Origin: Monoplex corrugatus
Taxonomy: Eukaryota > Mollusca > Gastropoda > Littorinimorpha > Ranellidae
Assembly: GCA_030674185.1 (NCBI GenBank)
Contig: JAPXFY010000016.1
Span: 49,935,250 to 49,999,249 of the forward strand
Length of the DNA: 64,000 bases
Direction: 5' to 3'
Shown here one piece after another: positions 9,990 to 21,890 of the stretch. The notes beneath the pieces are model-generated. The model ran no database searches. It had not been told where the DNA came from and saw only the letters and a program-made list of their open reading frames with translations. Position 1 is the first letter of the stretch; each line of letters starts with the position of its first letter. A program made the translations under genes and the position numbers.

Positions 9990-10745
9990 AAGCAAACAGG
10001 AACCAGAGAAAAAAAATCCATGAAAATAGAATCAGAACGCGTATTTAATACAAATAGACAAGACGGTGCACATTTTTAGCCTTTGTCAAGCGTAGACGTA
10101 AGATCACAAAAGAACGATTCTTTTCTCCCACTAGATGAAACAGCAGGAAGTTTTTAGTCTTTTTCTCCTAATTTTTGTATTTGGTGTTTGTCATAGCCCC
10201 AGGAGAATGAAAGAAGGAGTTGTTTCCCTGGATTGTCACGGCCTCGAGACAGGGCAAGAAGAGTTGTTTCCCTTTCTTGGGACAATGACAATCTGTTTAT
10301 TATTTGCCGTACGGTATTGTCTGTCCCTGGCAGTTATTCTTTTTTCATAAAAGCATGAGAGACAAAAGTAGACGCACGTGAAACAAATACATGTCAACCC
10401 TTATAATAAAAACAAAGAACAGCAACGACAACAAAAGATAACATTAATAGAAAGAGCAGAAGTAACAGCAGCAACACTAGTGGTAGTAGCAGCAGCAGTA
10501 TAGTAGTAGTAGCAGCAGCAGCAGCAGCAGTAGTAGTAGTGGTGGTAGTGGTAACAGAAGTAGTAGCAGCAGCAGCAGCAGCTGTAGTAGTACTCGTAGT
10601 AAAGGATCTGGAGACTTGGAGGTTGACACAGGCCAGTTAGCCGAACATTTGTGCCTGTCTTGTCTGGTTGTATTAAATGTGCGCTCTGATTCTATTTTCA
10701 TGCTTTTTTTCTGGTTCTACTTGGTTGGAGTTACCCGGCAGGAGT
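9990..10745. repeat. MITE-G split by duplicated segment copy 2
   Basis: Left arm at 9990-10188 (CAAACAGGAACCAGAGAAAA, ATAGAATCAGAACGCGTATT), right arm at 10625-10745 in reverse complement (TTGTCTGGTTGTATTAAATG). Copy 2 of the 8397 segment sits between them at 10189-10622, replacing about 33 bases of the element. Confidence 0.75.
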
Positions 10746-10954
10746 GAACCTAAGACATTCCGACTGAATGTCTGCGTCCTATCCACCTGGGTACTGCGCT
10801 CATCATCAATTTGATTTAGAAACAAGACAAGTGGTGGGTTCCATACCAGCTGAGAAAATCTCTGTTCCTTTATGTCAACATTAAGTAACATTTGGAAAGA
10901 CAGATATCTAGGAAATGAGCTCAAACTTAAATTAAAATACTGCCAACACTAGTT

Positions 10955-11395
10955 CGGCTTATTGTGTTGTATGGAAGTGAATGGGTGGACTCTTAAAGCT
11001 GCAGATGAAAACAATCAAAGTGCAGAGATGTGGTTCTACAGAAGACTCCTAAGAATAAGCTGGACTGAAAGAAGAACAAACCAAATCATTCTGGATGAAA
11101 TGAACAAACAACCTGAACTTCTAGGCCTGGTTAGGAAAAGGAAAAGGAAATACTTTGGACATGCTATGAAACATCAGAGCTGCCATGTAATGAAGACTTT
11201 GGCCCAAGGCAAAATGCAGGGCAAGAGACGGCAAGGAAGACCGCCGACTTCCTATGTAGAGAACATAACTAAGTGGACGAAATTGCCAAAAGACGAAATC
11301 TACAGAAGGACTGTAGACAGAAGGGGATGGAGACAGCTGACGGGGCCTGCATCACGGGGCTACCATCAAGAATGATGTCGCCGACAGGTGAAGAG
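10955..11395 (+). mobile_element. LINE-C 3' end, longer copy
   Basis: Open frame for 137 codons: MWFYRRLLRISWTERRTNQI, KRKYFGHAMKHQSCHVMKTL, GKMQGKRRQGRPPTSYVENI and RRTVDRRGWRQL. LINE ORF2 C-terminus, 5' truncated. Confidence 0.85.
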
Positions 11396-11674
11396 GTGAT
11401 GTGGACTTAAAAGTAAATTGAACCCGATCAAATTTACGCGTAAGGCAGTTGCGTATCAGGGTTGACATTATCTGGAAAAGTTCAAATATGAACATCCATA
11501 ACTCATACTTTGTCAAGACAAGGTCACCATTTGATCCAGTCTACAGCATAATTGATACTGACTTTTTCACACTTTTTTTTTTATATGTGGTTATGTAATT
11601 CAGTTTAGAAAAGCTCTTTCTTCAGAGCGACTGAGAAACTGTTGACTCGTTGTTCTTCGTGTCCACGTAGATGT
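11396..11674. other. No gene recognised
   Basis: Unique-looking sequence between the LINE and the CA tract. Confidence 0.35.
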
Positions 11675-12078
11675 TCACACACACACTCGCACACACGCAC
11701 ACACACAACACATAAACACACATGCACATGCACACACACACACACACACACACACACAACACACACACATACACACACAACAAAACACACATACACACAC
11801 AAACAACACATACACACACATACACCCACACGTATGCATACATACACGCACATTCAAGTTCAGAACACATTCGCGCAGGTAAATGCGTACACGCACATAC
11901 ACACGTGCATACGCACGCACGCACATGCGCGCTTGCCCATAAACTTACACAATGCGTGTGCATGCAAGCTCAACCTCTTCTCCAGTACGAATATGACAAA
12001 TAAACTGTTTATCTATTCAATAACCAGTGTACCCTCTCTATCACCAGCACGTATTTTTAGCTAGACAAGAGACACTCA

Positions 12079-12156
<78 letters not shown>

Positions 12157-12230
12157 TACACACACATACACACACATACACTTACACACACACACTCCAC
12201 ACACACACACTCACTCACACACAAACACAC

Positions 12231-12302
<72 letters not shown>
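11675..12302. repeat. (CA)n microsatellite complex
   Basis: Long CA runs with CATA, CGCA and AACA variants, split by about 120 non-repeat bases near 11950-12070. Confidence 0.95.
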
Positions 12303-12304
<2 letters not shown>

Positions 12305-12430
12305 CTGAAAGGAAACTAGCTTTCTTCGGTACAATAGGCCTGATGAAGTGTTTATCTATTCAATATACCTTCCACAACACCGGTAGTGCTTTCAGCTGGA
12401 GAAAGCACACAGTCGCACGCGCGCGTGTGC

Positions 12431-12500
<70 letters not shown>

Positions 12501-12644
12501 CACACACACACACACACACAATGTCATCATTATAAACCATTTCTGGTCAGGTTGAAATAAACGTTTAACCGACTCACAAACACATAAAAACACACGTGCA
12601 CATGCACACACACACACACATACACACATACACACACACACACA

Positions 12645-12686
<42 letters not shown>

Positions 12687-12755
12687 TCACACACACACTC
12701 CATCATCATCATCATTATTATAAACATTCCTGGTGAAGTTAACATAAACGTTTTA

Positions 12756-12792
<37 letters not shown>

Positions 12793-12965
12793 TTTCTCTC
12801 TTTCTCTCTCTCTCACAAACACACACACACACAACACACACACACAGAAGCACGCACACACACACACACACATACACACACACGCAGTCGCACATACACA
12901 CACGCACATACACACGCAGTCGCAAGCGCGCACACACACACAGAGACACATCACACACACACATT
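12303..12965. repeat. (CA)n and (CT)n complex with recurring unit
   Basis: CA and CT runs separated by related non-repeat pieces: CATCATTATAAACCATTTCTGG... and CATCATTATTATAAACATTCCTGG... (split here), plus TTTATCTATTCAATA twice (12013, 12351). This suggests duplication of a unit with its flank. Confidence 0.85.
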
Positions 12966-13039
12966 ACCGCTCTCCCTATTGACAAAGCTTTACCCAATCT
13001 CATCGTGTGATCAATTTGTCTCATAGGAACCACAGACAG

Positions 13040-13335
13040 GAACAAATCCCACGATGGCTACCCACTATCGCTTTGTACAGGTATTTCACAGGCCGTGTGC
13101 GAACAGCCAGGTTCCTGGTCAACAGACGTGTAGAGATTTGTCCATAGGCTGACTTGCCTGAGTCTGGTTCTTAGATCAACACAGCTGACCTCGACAACGG
13201 GGGTAGCCAGTGAAGTGGGTGAACTTGGGACCTACTATAGGAAACGTCTGGGTTCAGTCCGCCTAGATACCCCTGTCTGGTGGGTAAAAGGTGGAGATTT
13301 TTCCTATCTCACTGGTTAACATGTTTTGGCCGGAA
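13040..13335 (+). repeat. SINE-B head with 5' partner
   Basis: It matches 1265-1610 in reverse: GGTTCCTGGTCAACAGACGT, GACTTGCCTGAGTCTGGTTC, then the head with GTCCGCCTAGATACCCCTGT and GGTAAAAGGTGGAGATTTTT. Confidence 0.7.
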
Positions 13336-13339
13336 AAAA

Positions 13340-13950
13340 AAAAACAGCAAACGGCACAACTTTGAAACATTTTGATAAGTTAAATATCTGGGAACGGTCA
13401 TCTCACCAGACGGCAGAGGCACATCGGAAATAGACAGCAGAATCTGCCAAGACAAAACAGCATTCAAGAAAATGAAAAGCGTTCTTACCAACAAATGCCT
13501 ATCAATTAACATCAGGAAGAGAGTTCTTGAATGTTATATAGAACTGATATGTTGTACGGATGTGAGGCGTGGACAGTCAACACGCAAATCAGAACAAAAT
13601 TGAGGCAAATGAAATCTGGTTTCTAAGAAGAGAGTTCCATGGACTGCAAAGAAAACAAACATGACAGTCTTGAAGAAGGTAGACACAAGAAGATAATTAA
13701 TAAAGAAGATTAGGAAAAGACAAGCATTATTTAAGGACATTTTATGAGGAAAGGGGAATTGGAGCACCTGGTCACAACATGAAAGCTGGAGGGAAAGAGA
13801 ACACCAGGTAGACCCAGGGAGAAAATGTTGGACGGACTTGCAGGGTGGCTAAGGACAGAGAGGATAGAAGATGTACTTGCAGAGAGAGGGGATAGACTTG
13901 TATGGAGGGCCATGATCGCTAACGCCATGCGGTCAGGGCACATAATGATG
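13340..13950 (+). mobile_element. LINE-B 3' fragment
   Basis: Degenerate LINE-B: GGAACGGTCATCTCACCAGA, AACAAATGCCTATCAATTAA, and the C-terminal region around GAGAACACCAGGTAGACCCA, ending GCCATGCGG and (ATG)n. Confidence 0.85.
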
Positions 13951-13974
13951 ATGATGGCACAGAATAATCTTTTA

Positions 13975-14330
13975 TCTACATTGATTGGTTGCTTAGTTGG
14001 TTGCTGGTTGATTGGCTGATCGGTTGAGAGATTGGCTGGTTGTTTGGTTGTTGGTAGTTTGTTTAGTTAGTTGATTGGTTGGCTGATTGGTCGGGTGGCT
14101 GATTGGTCGATTGGTTGGTTCGCTGGCTGGCTGGTCGGTTGCTGATTGGTTGGCTGGTTAGTTGGTTGGTTGGTTCGTTGGTTGGTTGGTTATTTGGTTT
14201 GGTTGGTTGGTTAGCTGTATGGTTGTTGTTGTTGTGGTTGTCTGTTGGTTGGTTCGCTGGTTGTTTGGCGGGCTATTGGTTCTTCTATCCTTGGCTCGTT
14301 GGTTGGTGGATGGGTTGATTTTGCTGGTTA
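13975..14330. repeat. (GGTT)n degenerate microsatellite
   Basis: TTGG/GGTT tetramers mutated to GGCT, GATT and so on. Confidence 0.9.
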
Positions 14331-14494
14331 ATTGATGCACGCACACAGCAACATGCTACAATCCGTCATCATCTTATGAAGGCGAAGTCTGAAAGGTAGA
14401 AATTATTGTGAACAATTATAACCCTCGCAATACAATACAATGCACATGCTTTCGTCTCTGTGTAATTTCCCACATAATCGAGCTGGTTGGTTCT
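14331..14494. other. No feature recognised
   Basis: Short mixed sequence. Confidence 0.3.
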
Positions 14495-14800
14495 TATAAT
14501 AGAGCCATGGACTCAAATCTGATATCTCTTGAGTTCAACCCCGGCCAACAACATCAAAAGACTGATCTGTTCGCTGCCCATCTTAATGTTTCCGCCATTC
14601 TGGTGGTGGTGTCAGCTTAGTGTTTCATAAGTCTCTCCGCTCCTCCCTCCCCATTTTCAAGACCTTGCCAGCGCATAGGGCTTTGGGGCTTAGAGAGTCT
14701 GCCGGATAATTGTTGGCAGATTTCGGTGGAGCACAGATGGAATTGTCCAAGTGTGATGAATCCCTCTTGAACAAACTCCAAACTCCAGACTCAAACTCAA
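14495..14800. repeat. SINE-C fragment and family F repeat
   Basis: 14575-14625 resembles the SINE-C body (CCCATCTTAATG...TTCTGGTGGTG). 14640-14800 resembles 21030-21185 (CATTTTCAAGACCTTG, GAACAAACTC), an unnamed dispersed repeat. Confidence 0.5.
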
Positions 14801-15109
14801 ACTGAGGGCGGACATCCGACACTCTATACGCTCCCACAGCACCATCACCCCACCCCCACCCCCACCCCTTTCATCTTGCCACCCCATTACCCCTAGGTCT
14901 CCCCTACCCTGGTCTGATCCCTATCTTGCCTGCCCTTAAGTAAAAGAAGCCAATTGTCAAGTTCAGTTCTCTTTGTCGTCAGAGCCGGGTCTTACCTATT
15001 CATGTACCCTAACTCCTACAATAATTGCTATAGATGTAGCTGCTTCACCTTTTCTGTTCTTTTGCAATTTTTTTTTTCCTGTAGACAAAGAGAAAGCTTG
15101 TTTCTCGTT

Positions 15110-15114
15110 GACCG

Positions 15115-15165
<51 letters not shown>

Positions 15166-15198
15166 CGTGGTGTGTGTGTGTGTGTGTGTATGCGTGTG

Positions 15199-15246
<48 letters not shown>

Positions 15247-15300
15247 GTGGTGTGTGTGTGTGTGTGTGTGTTGTCTGTCTGTTGTTTGTCTGTGTGAGTG
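15110..15300. repeat. (GT)n microsatellite
   Basis: GT with GTGC, GTCC and TTGT breaks. Confidence 0.95.
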
Positions 15301-15459
15301 TGGCGCGTTCTACTTCTGCCGATTAGTTTTATGGTGCCATATGTGCCCATATACCCGATAATATAGTTTCAGTGAGTGTTTATTCGAGGACCCATCATTA
15401 TGTGCTACCTCTTGGGATTACACAGCAGCAACCAAAAGCCAGTTTTTAGTTCGATGCCT

Positions 15460-16135
15460 CAATAATACTCTAACAGCCTACGGAATGGAGAACAATGACG
15501 AGAAGACCATGCTGATGACCAGCAACACCAATAGCATCAGCACTGACATCAGGATTAGAGGACAACAGTCAGAGACAGCGCATTGCTTTTAATAGTTGGG
15601 GGCATCTGTCACAAATGAGCCCCAGTAGCTCAGTTGGTTTGAGCTCGGATTACATGCTAATGGTTGTGGGTTCGAATCCGGGGTGCGCTATATTAAAACT
15701 GGCCTTTTCACTTGTCCATCTTAACATCATTGTTGTTCTGGTGGTGTCACTATAGGATTAGATAAGTCCTCATTCCCCCACTTCCCTGGGATGGTTATCC
15801 CCGTCGGCCATATCACCTGAGGTGGGTGTCGACGTAAAAACTGAACCAAATCAATCAATCAATCACAAATGAAGGCTCCAAACCTGAAGCGCTTTCCAGG
15901 ATTGTGCAGACAACAGCAACGTTCAAAAGATTGAAACCAACATGAGTAGACAACGTCTCCCTGAGCTCTAAAGAAAGGCTGATACAGTCAGTCGCCATGT
16001 CCATTTCCGTTTACACTGTCTTATGAAACAAGGACTTCCACAGCTGACTTACAGAAGAGGATTCAAGCCATGCAGATACGATGCTATCGAAAGAGTCTTC
16101 ACATTTCGTACGCTGACCGTATCATCAGTGTGAGT
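15460..16135 (+). mobile_element. LINE-A fragment, interrupted by SINE-C
   Basis: It encodes YGMENNDEKTMLMTSN, ISTDIRIRGQQSE, then after the SINE NEGSKPEALSRIVQTTATFK and LSSKERLIQSVAMSI. This is the C-terminal half of an RTE-type LINE ORF2 with stops. Confidence 0.8.
15619..15862 (+). repeat. SINE-C, full length with target duplication
   Basis: tRNA-like head (AGCTCAGTTGGTTTGAGC, GTGGGTTCGAATCC), body GGATGGTTATCCCCGTCGGC, (AATC)n tail. It is flanked by TCACAAATGA at 15609-15618 and 15863-15872. It is inserted within LINE-A. Confidence 0.88.
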
Positions 16136-16400
16136 GTCATCATCATCATCATGTGCCCTGCCGCATGGCGTTGGCGATCATGGCCCTCCACACAAATCTA
16201 TCCCTTTGTCGTTGCAAGTACATCTCCCACCCTCTCTGTCCTCAACAACCCTGCAAATCCGTCCAATATTTTCTCCCTGGGTCTACCTGGTGCTCTCTTT
16301 CCTCCAGCTTGCATGTTGTGACCGGGTGCTCTAATTTCTCATTCCTCATAAAACTGTCCCATAAATGTTGCTTGTCTTTTCCTAATCTTCTTTATTAATG
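16136..16400 (-). mobile_element. LINE-B 3' fragment
   Basis: (CAT)n then GCCCTGCCGCATGGCGTTGG and the complement of the C-terminal region. 5' truncated. Confidence 0.8.
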
Positions 16401-16424
16401 ATCTTTTTTGTGTCTGTCTCCTTC

Positions 16425-16560
16425 AAGACGCTTACGAAACATGGACTCCCACAGCTAAGTAACAGAAGAGGATCCAAACCATGGAGATGAAGGCTATAGA
16501 AAGATTCTATGCATTTCGTACACTGACCATATCACTAACGGCAGTGTACACAGTAGAATC
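16425..16560 (+). mobile_element. LINE-A fragment
   Basis: It matches 16020-16135: KRIQTMEMKAIERFYAFRTL, a degenerate form of the QAMEMRCYRKLLHIS region typical of RTE-type LINEs. Confidence 0.65.
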
Positions 16561-16681
16561 AAACAAGTTAAAGACACAAAAGGAAATGATTCGGACATAT
16601 CACAAGATCCCCAAGCCTTGCAAAGACCATCCTCCAAGTCCCAGTCCCAGGGGGAAGAAGAAGATGAAGGTTGAAGAAGAG

Positions 16682-16682
<1 letters not shown>

Positions 16683-16715
<33 letters not shown>

Positions 16716-17110
16716 AGTGCCTTGCCACATGGCGTTGGCGATCATGGCTTTCCATCTGTTTCTATCCCTTGCTGCCGCAAGCACCTCTTCCATACTCTTT
16801 GTCTTCAGCCACTCTGCAAGTCCGTTCAAAATGTTCTCCCTGGGTCTACCTGGTGCTCTCTTTCCCTCCAGCTTTCCTGTTGTGACCAGATGCTCCAATT
16901 CCCTTTCCTCATAAAATGGCCTATGAATGTTGCCTGTCTTTTCCTAATCTTCCTTATGAATGATCTTGTGTTTGCCTCCATCAAGACTGTCTCGTTTGTA
17001 ATCTTTGCTGTCCATGGAACTCTCAAATTCTTTTTAGAAACCACATCTCGGCTGCCTCAATCTTGTTCTGGCTTTGCTTTTGACTGTCCACACCTCGCTG
17101 GTTTCACTTT
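16683..17110 (-). mobile_element. LINE-B 3' fragment
   Basis: A (CAT)11 tail and about 420 bases. The minus strand encodes NLRVPWTAKITNETVL, KIRKRQATFIGHFMRKG and HLVTTGKLEGKRAPGRPREN. Confidence 0.88.
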
Positions 17111-17265
17111 ACAGCGAAGAAGAGATACATGTAGAACAATAATATCCAAGAGAGGACATACCTAAACTTCTTCAGTTCTCAGAGAGTGGCAGAGAACGTC
17201 AGAGATGGAGAACTCGTCACAAAGTCTTCAGTGGTGCCCCTACAGTCCCGAGGATTACGGAACAT
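17111..17265 (+). mobile_element. LINE-A 3' end remnant
   Basis: TCTTCAGTGGTGCCCCTACA encodes the KSSVVP motif at the C-terminus of this LINE type, preceded by RVAENVRDG-like sequence. Confidence 0.5.
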
Positions 17266-17586
17266 GTAACGTATACATACCGTAACATAACCAACAGTCG
17301 AAAGTGCTTGTAACCTTTAAGTTTCTCCATAGTACTCTCCTTTGTAAGAAACAATATTCAAGACGCCTCGACCATGATCTAAATACGTTTCGGTACTCCG
17401 ACAGAGACAAGGCGTGGACTCTGAGCAGTGATTTATTGTATTTAAGCATTGGACATAATTTCTTGATCAGTGAATTATGATTTAAGCAATGAATATAATG
17501 ATCTGATCACTGATATAGCGCATTTCAGCTCGGCTGTTGGCTTCAGAGAATCTGTCAGACCTGATAACTTCAGGGAAAGTCACCAA
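17266..17586. other. No gene or repeat recognised
   Basis: Short internal repeats around GATCA/ATTTAAGCA (17435-17510). Confidence 0.35.
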
Positions 17587-17940
17587 TCGTCGTGGTGTAA
17601 TGGTTAGCGCAACTGACTACAGACTGGAAGGTTTGGGTTCGAATCCCCATCAGTTCCTTCAAAAATCACTGTGGGATTTTTCGGCTCTAACTGGCTCCTA
17701 CCCAGAGTAGGGCATGCTATGGGCTCATTGGGAAGACTGGGACCACACAGTCGAGTCTCATTCATTTCACGGATGCGTCATTGAGGGTTTTTGCTCAAAT
17801 CTTCTGACCAGCTTCGCAGGTGTCTGTATCTCTCGGGCCTGGTTGACGCCAGGATATATTATGATAGTAAGCGTAGTGTACAGCCCTGTCACGCAGTCTA
17901 AATCCTAGATGGAACTGCATAGGTTCTGTCGACAGCAACA
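17587..17940 (+). repeat. SINE-A
   Basis: CGTGGTGTAATGGTTAGCGC, GGTTCGAATCCCCATCAG, GGCTCTAACTGGCTCCTACC and CTCGGGCCTGGTTGACGCCA. The 3' end is incomplete. Confidence 0.88.
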
Positions 17941-18069
17941 CGTCTGATTGCTTTTGCGATCTTATGCACATTCTCTGTGGTTGTGGTAAAACAACGTTGG
18001 GAACCTCCGACCGCTAAGTGTCAAGCTACAGTAAGGGGATAAAAGCTGGCAGCTATGTGAACTGGCGGC

Positions 18070-18102
18070 AAAAAAAAAAAAAAAAAAAAAGAGAGAGAGA
18101 GA
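18070..18102. repeat. A run then (GA)n
   Basis: 20 A followed by GA units. Confidence 0.9.
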
Positions 18103-18127
18103 ACCGACAAAAGCATCGGTATCTTAC

Positions 18128-18665
18128 ATCATCATCATCATCATCATCAGGTGCCCTGCCGCATGGCGTTGGCGATCATGGACTTCCATCTGTCTCTATC
18201 TCTCGCTGCCCCTAGCATCTCCCCCACCCTCCTCGTCCCCAGCCGCTATGCAAGTCCGTCCAGCATTTTCTCCCTGGGTCTACCCGGTGCTCTTTTCCCC
18301 CAGCTTTCCCGTTGTGACCAGGTGCTCCAAATCCCCTTTCCTCATAAAATGGCCTATAAATGTTGCCTGTCTTTTCCTAATCTTCCTTATGAGTGATCTA
18401 CTTGTGTCTGCCTCCATCAAGACTGTCTCGTTTGTTTTCTTTGCTGTCCATGGAACTCTCAACATTCTTCTAAGAAACCACATCTCGGCTGCCTCAATTT
18501 GCTCTGGCTTTCCTTGCTGACTGTCCACGCCTCACATCCGTACAACAGTATTGGTTCTATATAACATTCCAGACTCTCTTCCTGATGTTAATTGATAGGC
18601 ATTTGTTGGTAAGAATGCTTGTCATCTTCTTGAATGCTGTTTTGGCTTGGCCGATTCTGCCGGCT
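18128..18665 (-). mobile_element. LINE-B 3' fragment, well preserved
   Basis: (CAT)n tail. The minus strand reads EAAEMWFLRRMLRVPWTAKK, TNETVLMEADTSRSLIRKIR and KRQATFIGHFMRKGDLEHLV. The 5' end is at CTTGGCCGATTCTGCCGG. Confidence 0.9.
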
Positions 18666-19396
18666 TACAATGCAACAAAAAAAGTTTAAGGCTTCTCTGA
18701 GCAATTTTTATAGCTAGTCCTCGTATACTGTGTGAGTGGTAGGACTTAATTGTACAAAACAGAATAGAACAGAGCTGGCGGCAGGCCAGGCTGCCTATCA
18801 GAGAGAAGACGACTTGGGGAGTAAGGCGGAGGAGGGCTCTTTCGTTTTCCCTTGGTCCGGTTAATTGGCTGGAACTGAATGGTTTATGTTGCGTGGCTAT
18901 GTCCCGGGATTTGTCGTCTTCCCCACTTGTCATTCGGCTCGTAAACGAGGTATCTGATGACACGGTCCGAAGGGTCATGCCGTGCATGAACAGCCCTACC
19001 CCCTTTTTTAAAATTTTTTAAAAATTTATTTTCCTTGGCGAAAAGGCTACCGTGTGGCATGGGGAGCTGGGAGGTAATTGTCCGCTTAGTGGTGAGGCAT
19101 TCTTGCTCTGGGTTCCACCTAGCATCCTCGGGTGTTTTTGCTAAGTTAATTGATCAATGATTTTTTCACATTTTAGCAATGAATATATCAATATTTGATA
19201 TATGATATATGGCTTGTCACATTTTCTCAGTACACATACCCGTTTGGTCAATATTTATTGCATTTTAGCGAATATTTTCACATGGTCCTCGTCACTTGTT
19301 TACATACAAAAGTAGCTCTACTCGTGCGGAGATCAGGTTCAGGTTCATATGTTTGTAGCCCAGTCGATATTAGAGCCACAGAGGAGGGAGACAGTT
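18666..19396. other. No gene recognised
   Basis: 730 bases without a known family. 19135-19265 has repeated AATATTT/TGATATATGA elements. A 121-codon open frame on the minus strand shows no recognisable domain. Confidence 0.4.
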
Positions 19397-19798
19397 TTAT
19401 AGATAGATAGAAGTAGTAGATAGTGATAGAAGATAGATAGAAGTAGTGGATAGATAGATAGATAGTAGCAGACAGACAGATAGATAGTAGATAGATAGAG
19501 CGACGTAGTAGATAGATAGAGATAGATAGACAGAAGTAGATAGATAGATAGATAGATAGATAGTAGATAGATGATGGATGGATGGATGTGATAGTCAGAA
19601 GATAGATAGATATGTAGATGTACGATAATAATGCTGTACATACATACATACATAGATAGATGAGATCATAATAGATAGAGTAGTAGCCAGATAGACTATA
19701 GAGACAGATAGATAGGTAGATAGTGATAGATAGATAGATAGAGTACAGATAGATAGGATAGATAGAGAATAGTATAGATAGATATAGATAGAAGACAG

Positions 19799-19838
<40 letters not shown>

Positions 19839-19855
19839 AGATGAGATAGACAGAC

Positions 19856-19899
<44 letters not shown>

Positions 19900-20078
19900 G
19901 AGATAGATAGATAGATAAAGATAGATAAGATAGATAAGATAGATAGATAGATAGATAGGATAGATAGATAGTAGATAGATAGATAGATAGATAGACAGAC
20001 AGATAGATGAGATAGATAGATATAGATAGATAGATAGATAGATAGATAGATGAGAAGATAATAGTAGATAAGAGAGAC

Positions 20079-20121
<43 letters not shown>

Positions 20122-20163
20122 TAGATGGATGGATAGATAGATGAATAGAAGATAGATAGATAG

Positions 20164-20197
<34 letters not shown>

Positions 20198-20440
20198 CAG
20201 AGACAGATAGATAGGATAGATAGATAGACAGAGACAGACAGACAGACAGATATAGATAGATAGTGATAGCAGACGATAGATAGAGATAATAGACAATATA
20301 ATAGATATAGATACAGGTATAGATAGATAGACACAGACAGACAGCATGAGGATATGGAGATAGATAGATAATAGTAGATAGATAGCTCAGACGATAGGTA
20401 GTAGACAGATAGATTGAGAGATAGGAGATACGATACATAC
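19397..20440. repeat. (GATA)n / (GACA)n macro-microsatellite, about 1 kb
   Basis: Imperfect GATA with GACA, GTAG and deletions throughout, on the plus strand. Open frames across it, up to 386 codons on the minus strand (YLSIYLS repeats), are artefacts. Confidence 0.97.
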
Positions 20441-20520
20441 ATAAATACTACATATTCATACATAAACATACATACATACATACATACTATCTACAACATA
20501 CATAGACACACACACACATA
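20441..20520. repeat. (CATA)n microsatellite
   Basis: CATA tetramers next to the GATA block. Confidence 0.9.
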
Positions 20521-20539
20521 GGCTTTACAAAACCGACAT

Positions 20540-20725
20540 CTTTACTCCATAGGGCTACGTTGTACTGGGGGTTACGCCTATGAATGTCTCTGTGTTTCCA
20601 TAAGCCATCAAACGTCTGACAATTAACTTGACGAAGAGAAAATTAACTGCAAATTGACGATCTGCTTGAGTGCACAAGGAGAGGGGAGGGAGGAGCGATA
20701 GTTCTGGCTCTAACAGGGCTGCACA
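20540..20725 (-). repeat. SINE-B, highly diverged
   Basis: GTTTCCATAAGCCATCAAAC, then GGGCTGCACATACGTTGACT. Weak but ordered as in SINE-B. Confidence 0.5.
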
Positions 20726-21029
20726 TACGTTGACTAGGGAGATCTGGGAGAAAGAAAAAAAACCACCACCAGCATTTCAAGGGACGATTATGCTGACTGT
20801 TAATGTCGTCGGTCGTCAAGGGATCACAAGACGCCATCCGTCGCGCAGTGGTGTGACTTAGGATCCCCACTGTGAAGTGTGCATCCTGGGCTGGATGAAG
20901 TCTTGATGGATCCCCGGACTTAAGATCTCATGTCTCGAGTTAATCTCGGACCTCAGCATACAAGCCGGATTCTTCGCTTCTTGATGTCTCTTCATTCTGA
21001 TGATGCTAGTGTTTGATAGGTTCCGTTCC
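20726..21029. other. No gene recognised
   Basis: Mixed sequence, no family seen. Confidence 0.35.
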
Positions 21030-21215
21030 ACCTCACCCCCTCCTCACCATTTCAAGACCTTGTCAGGCATAATGTGTTTTGCACAGGATCAAGGAGTTTG
21101 CCAGATATTTCTTGTTGATTTGGGTGAAGCTGTATGGAACTCTCTGTATGGTGAATTCTTTTTGAACAAACTCTAAACCCTAAACTCTTTCTCTTTCGGT
21201 CGCCGGTTAGATATA
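21030..21215. repeat. Family F repeat
   Basis: It resembles 14640-14800: ACCATTTCAAGACCTTG, GTTTGCCAGATA and TTGAACAAACTC. Confidence 0.5.
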
Positions 21216-21690
21216 GGTCACATCTGGCGATGAATGTGGCCAGTGTTGTTGGTTGGTTGGTTTGGTTGGTTTTGGTTGAGGTTGGTGTTGTGTTGACTGA
21301 TTGGTTGGTTGGCTGGTTGGTTGGTTGGTTGTTGGGTGTTGGTTGGTTGGTTGATGGTTGGTTGGTTGACTGTTGTTGGTGGTTGTTGGTTGGTTGGTTG
21401 GTTGGTTGGTTGGTTAGATGGTTGTATAGTTAGCTGGTTGGGTGGATGGGTGGATGGGTGGTTACTTGCTTGCTTGCTTTGCTTCCTTGGTTGTTCGTTC
21501 GTTCGTTCGCTTGCTTTTGGAGGGATCAGTTCCCGTTGGCTGCTATGGAGCTATATGATCATAGAGGACCTGTAGTTTTCTCTCCACGTCCCTGGTGCAG
21601 CAAAACAGACAGGAGAGACCTCCAGTACTAGGTGATCCTGTTGAGACTCAACCCGGCACTACTCGTCCTTGAAGGGATTTCAATGAGCAC
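21216..21690. repeat. Family H repeat with (GGTT)n insert
   Basis: ACATCTGGCGATGAATGTGG at the start and GAAGGGATTTCAATGAGCAC near the end recur in order at 29590-30250. The GGTT run is at 21245-21440. Confidence 0.55.
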
Positions 21691-21890
21691 ACGACCGCTA
21701 GACGTGTGTGTTTTACGGTATGGTAGGCCTACCATGGTTTGTCAGAAGACACCTGAGACTCAGACGTGGTACGTCTGACTTAGCCCTCTACTTTTCTGTA
21801 GGGCCCAGCTCAGCTTTGGACTTTCCCTGACAGCACAGGTGTCTAAGGCTTTACGGGGCCCTAATCAGCCTGATGGCTCCTTCAGGGTCA
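21691..21890. other. No gene recognised
   Basis: Unassigned sequence between family H and LINE-B. Confidence 0.3.

Noticed and set aside
18622..18987. 121-codon minus-strand frame
   Set aside because: No recognisable domain, no splice or conservation support, and part overlaps the LINE-B 5' edge.
19278..20481. Minus-strand open frames of 250-386 codons (YLSIYLS repeats)
   Set aside because: They are translations of the GATA microsatellite in several frames at once, with no domain and no start or splice context.
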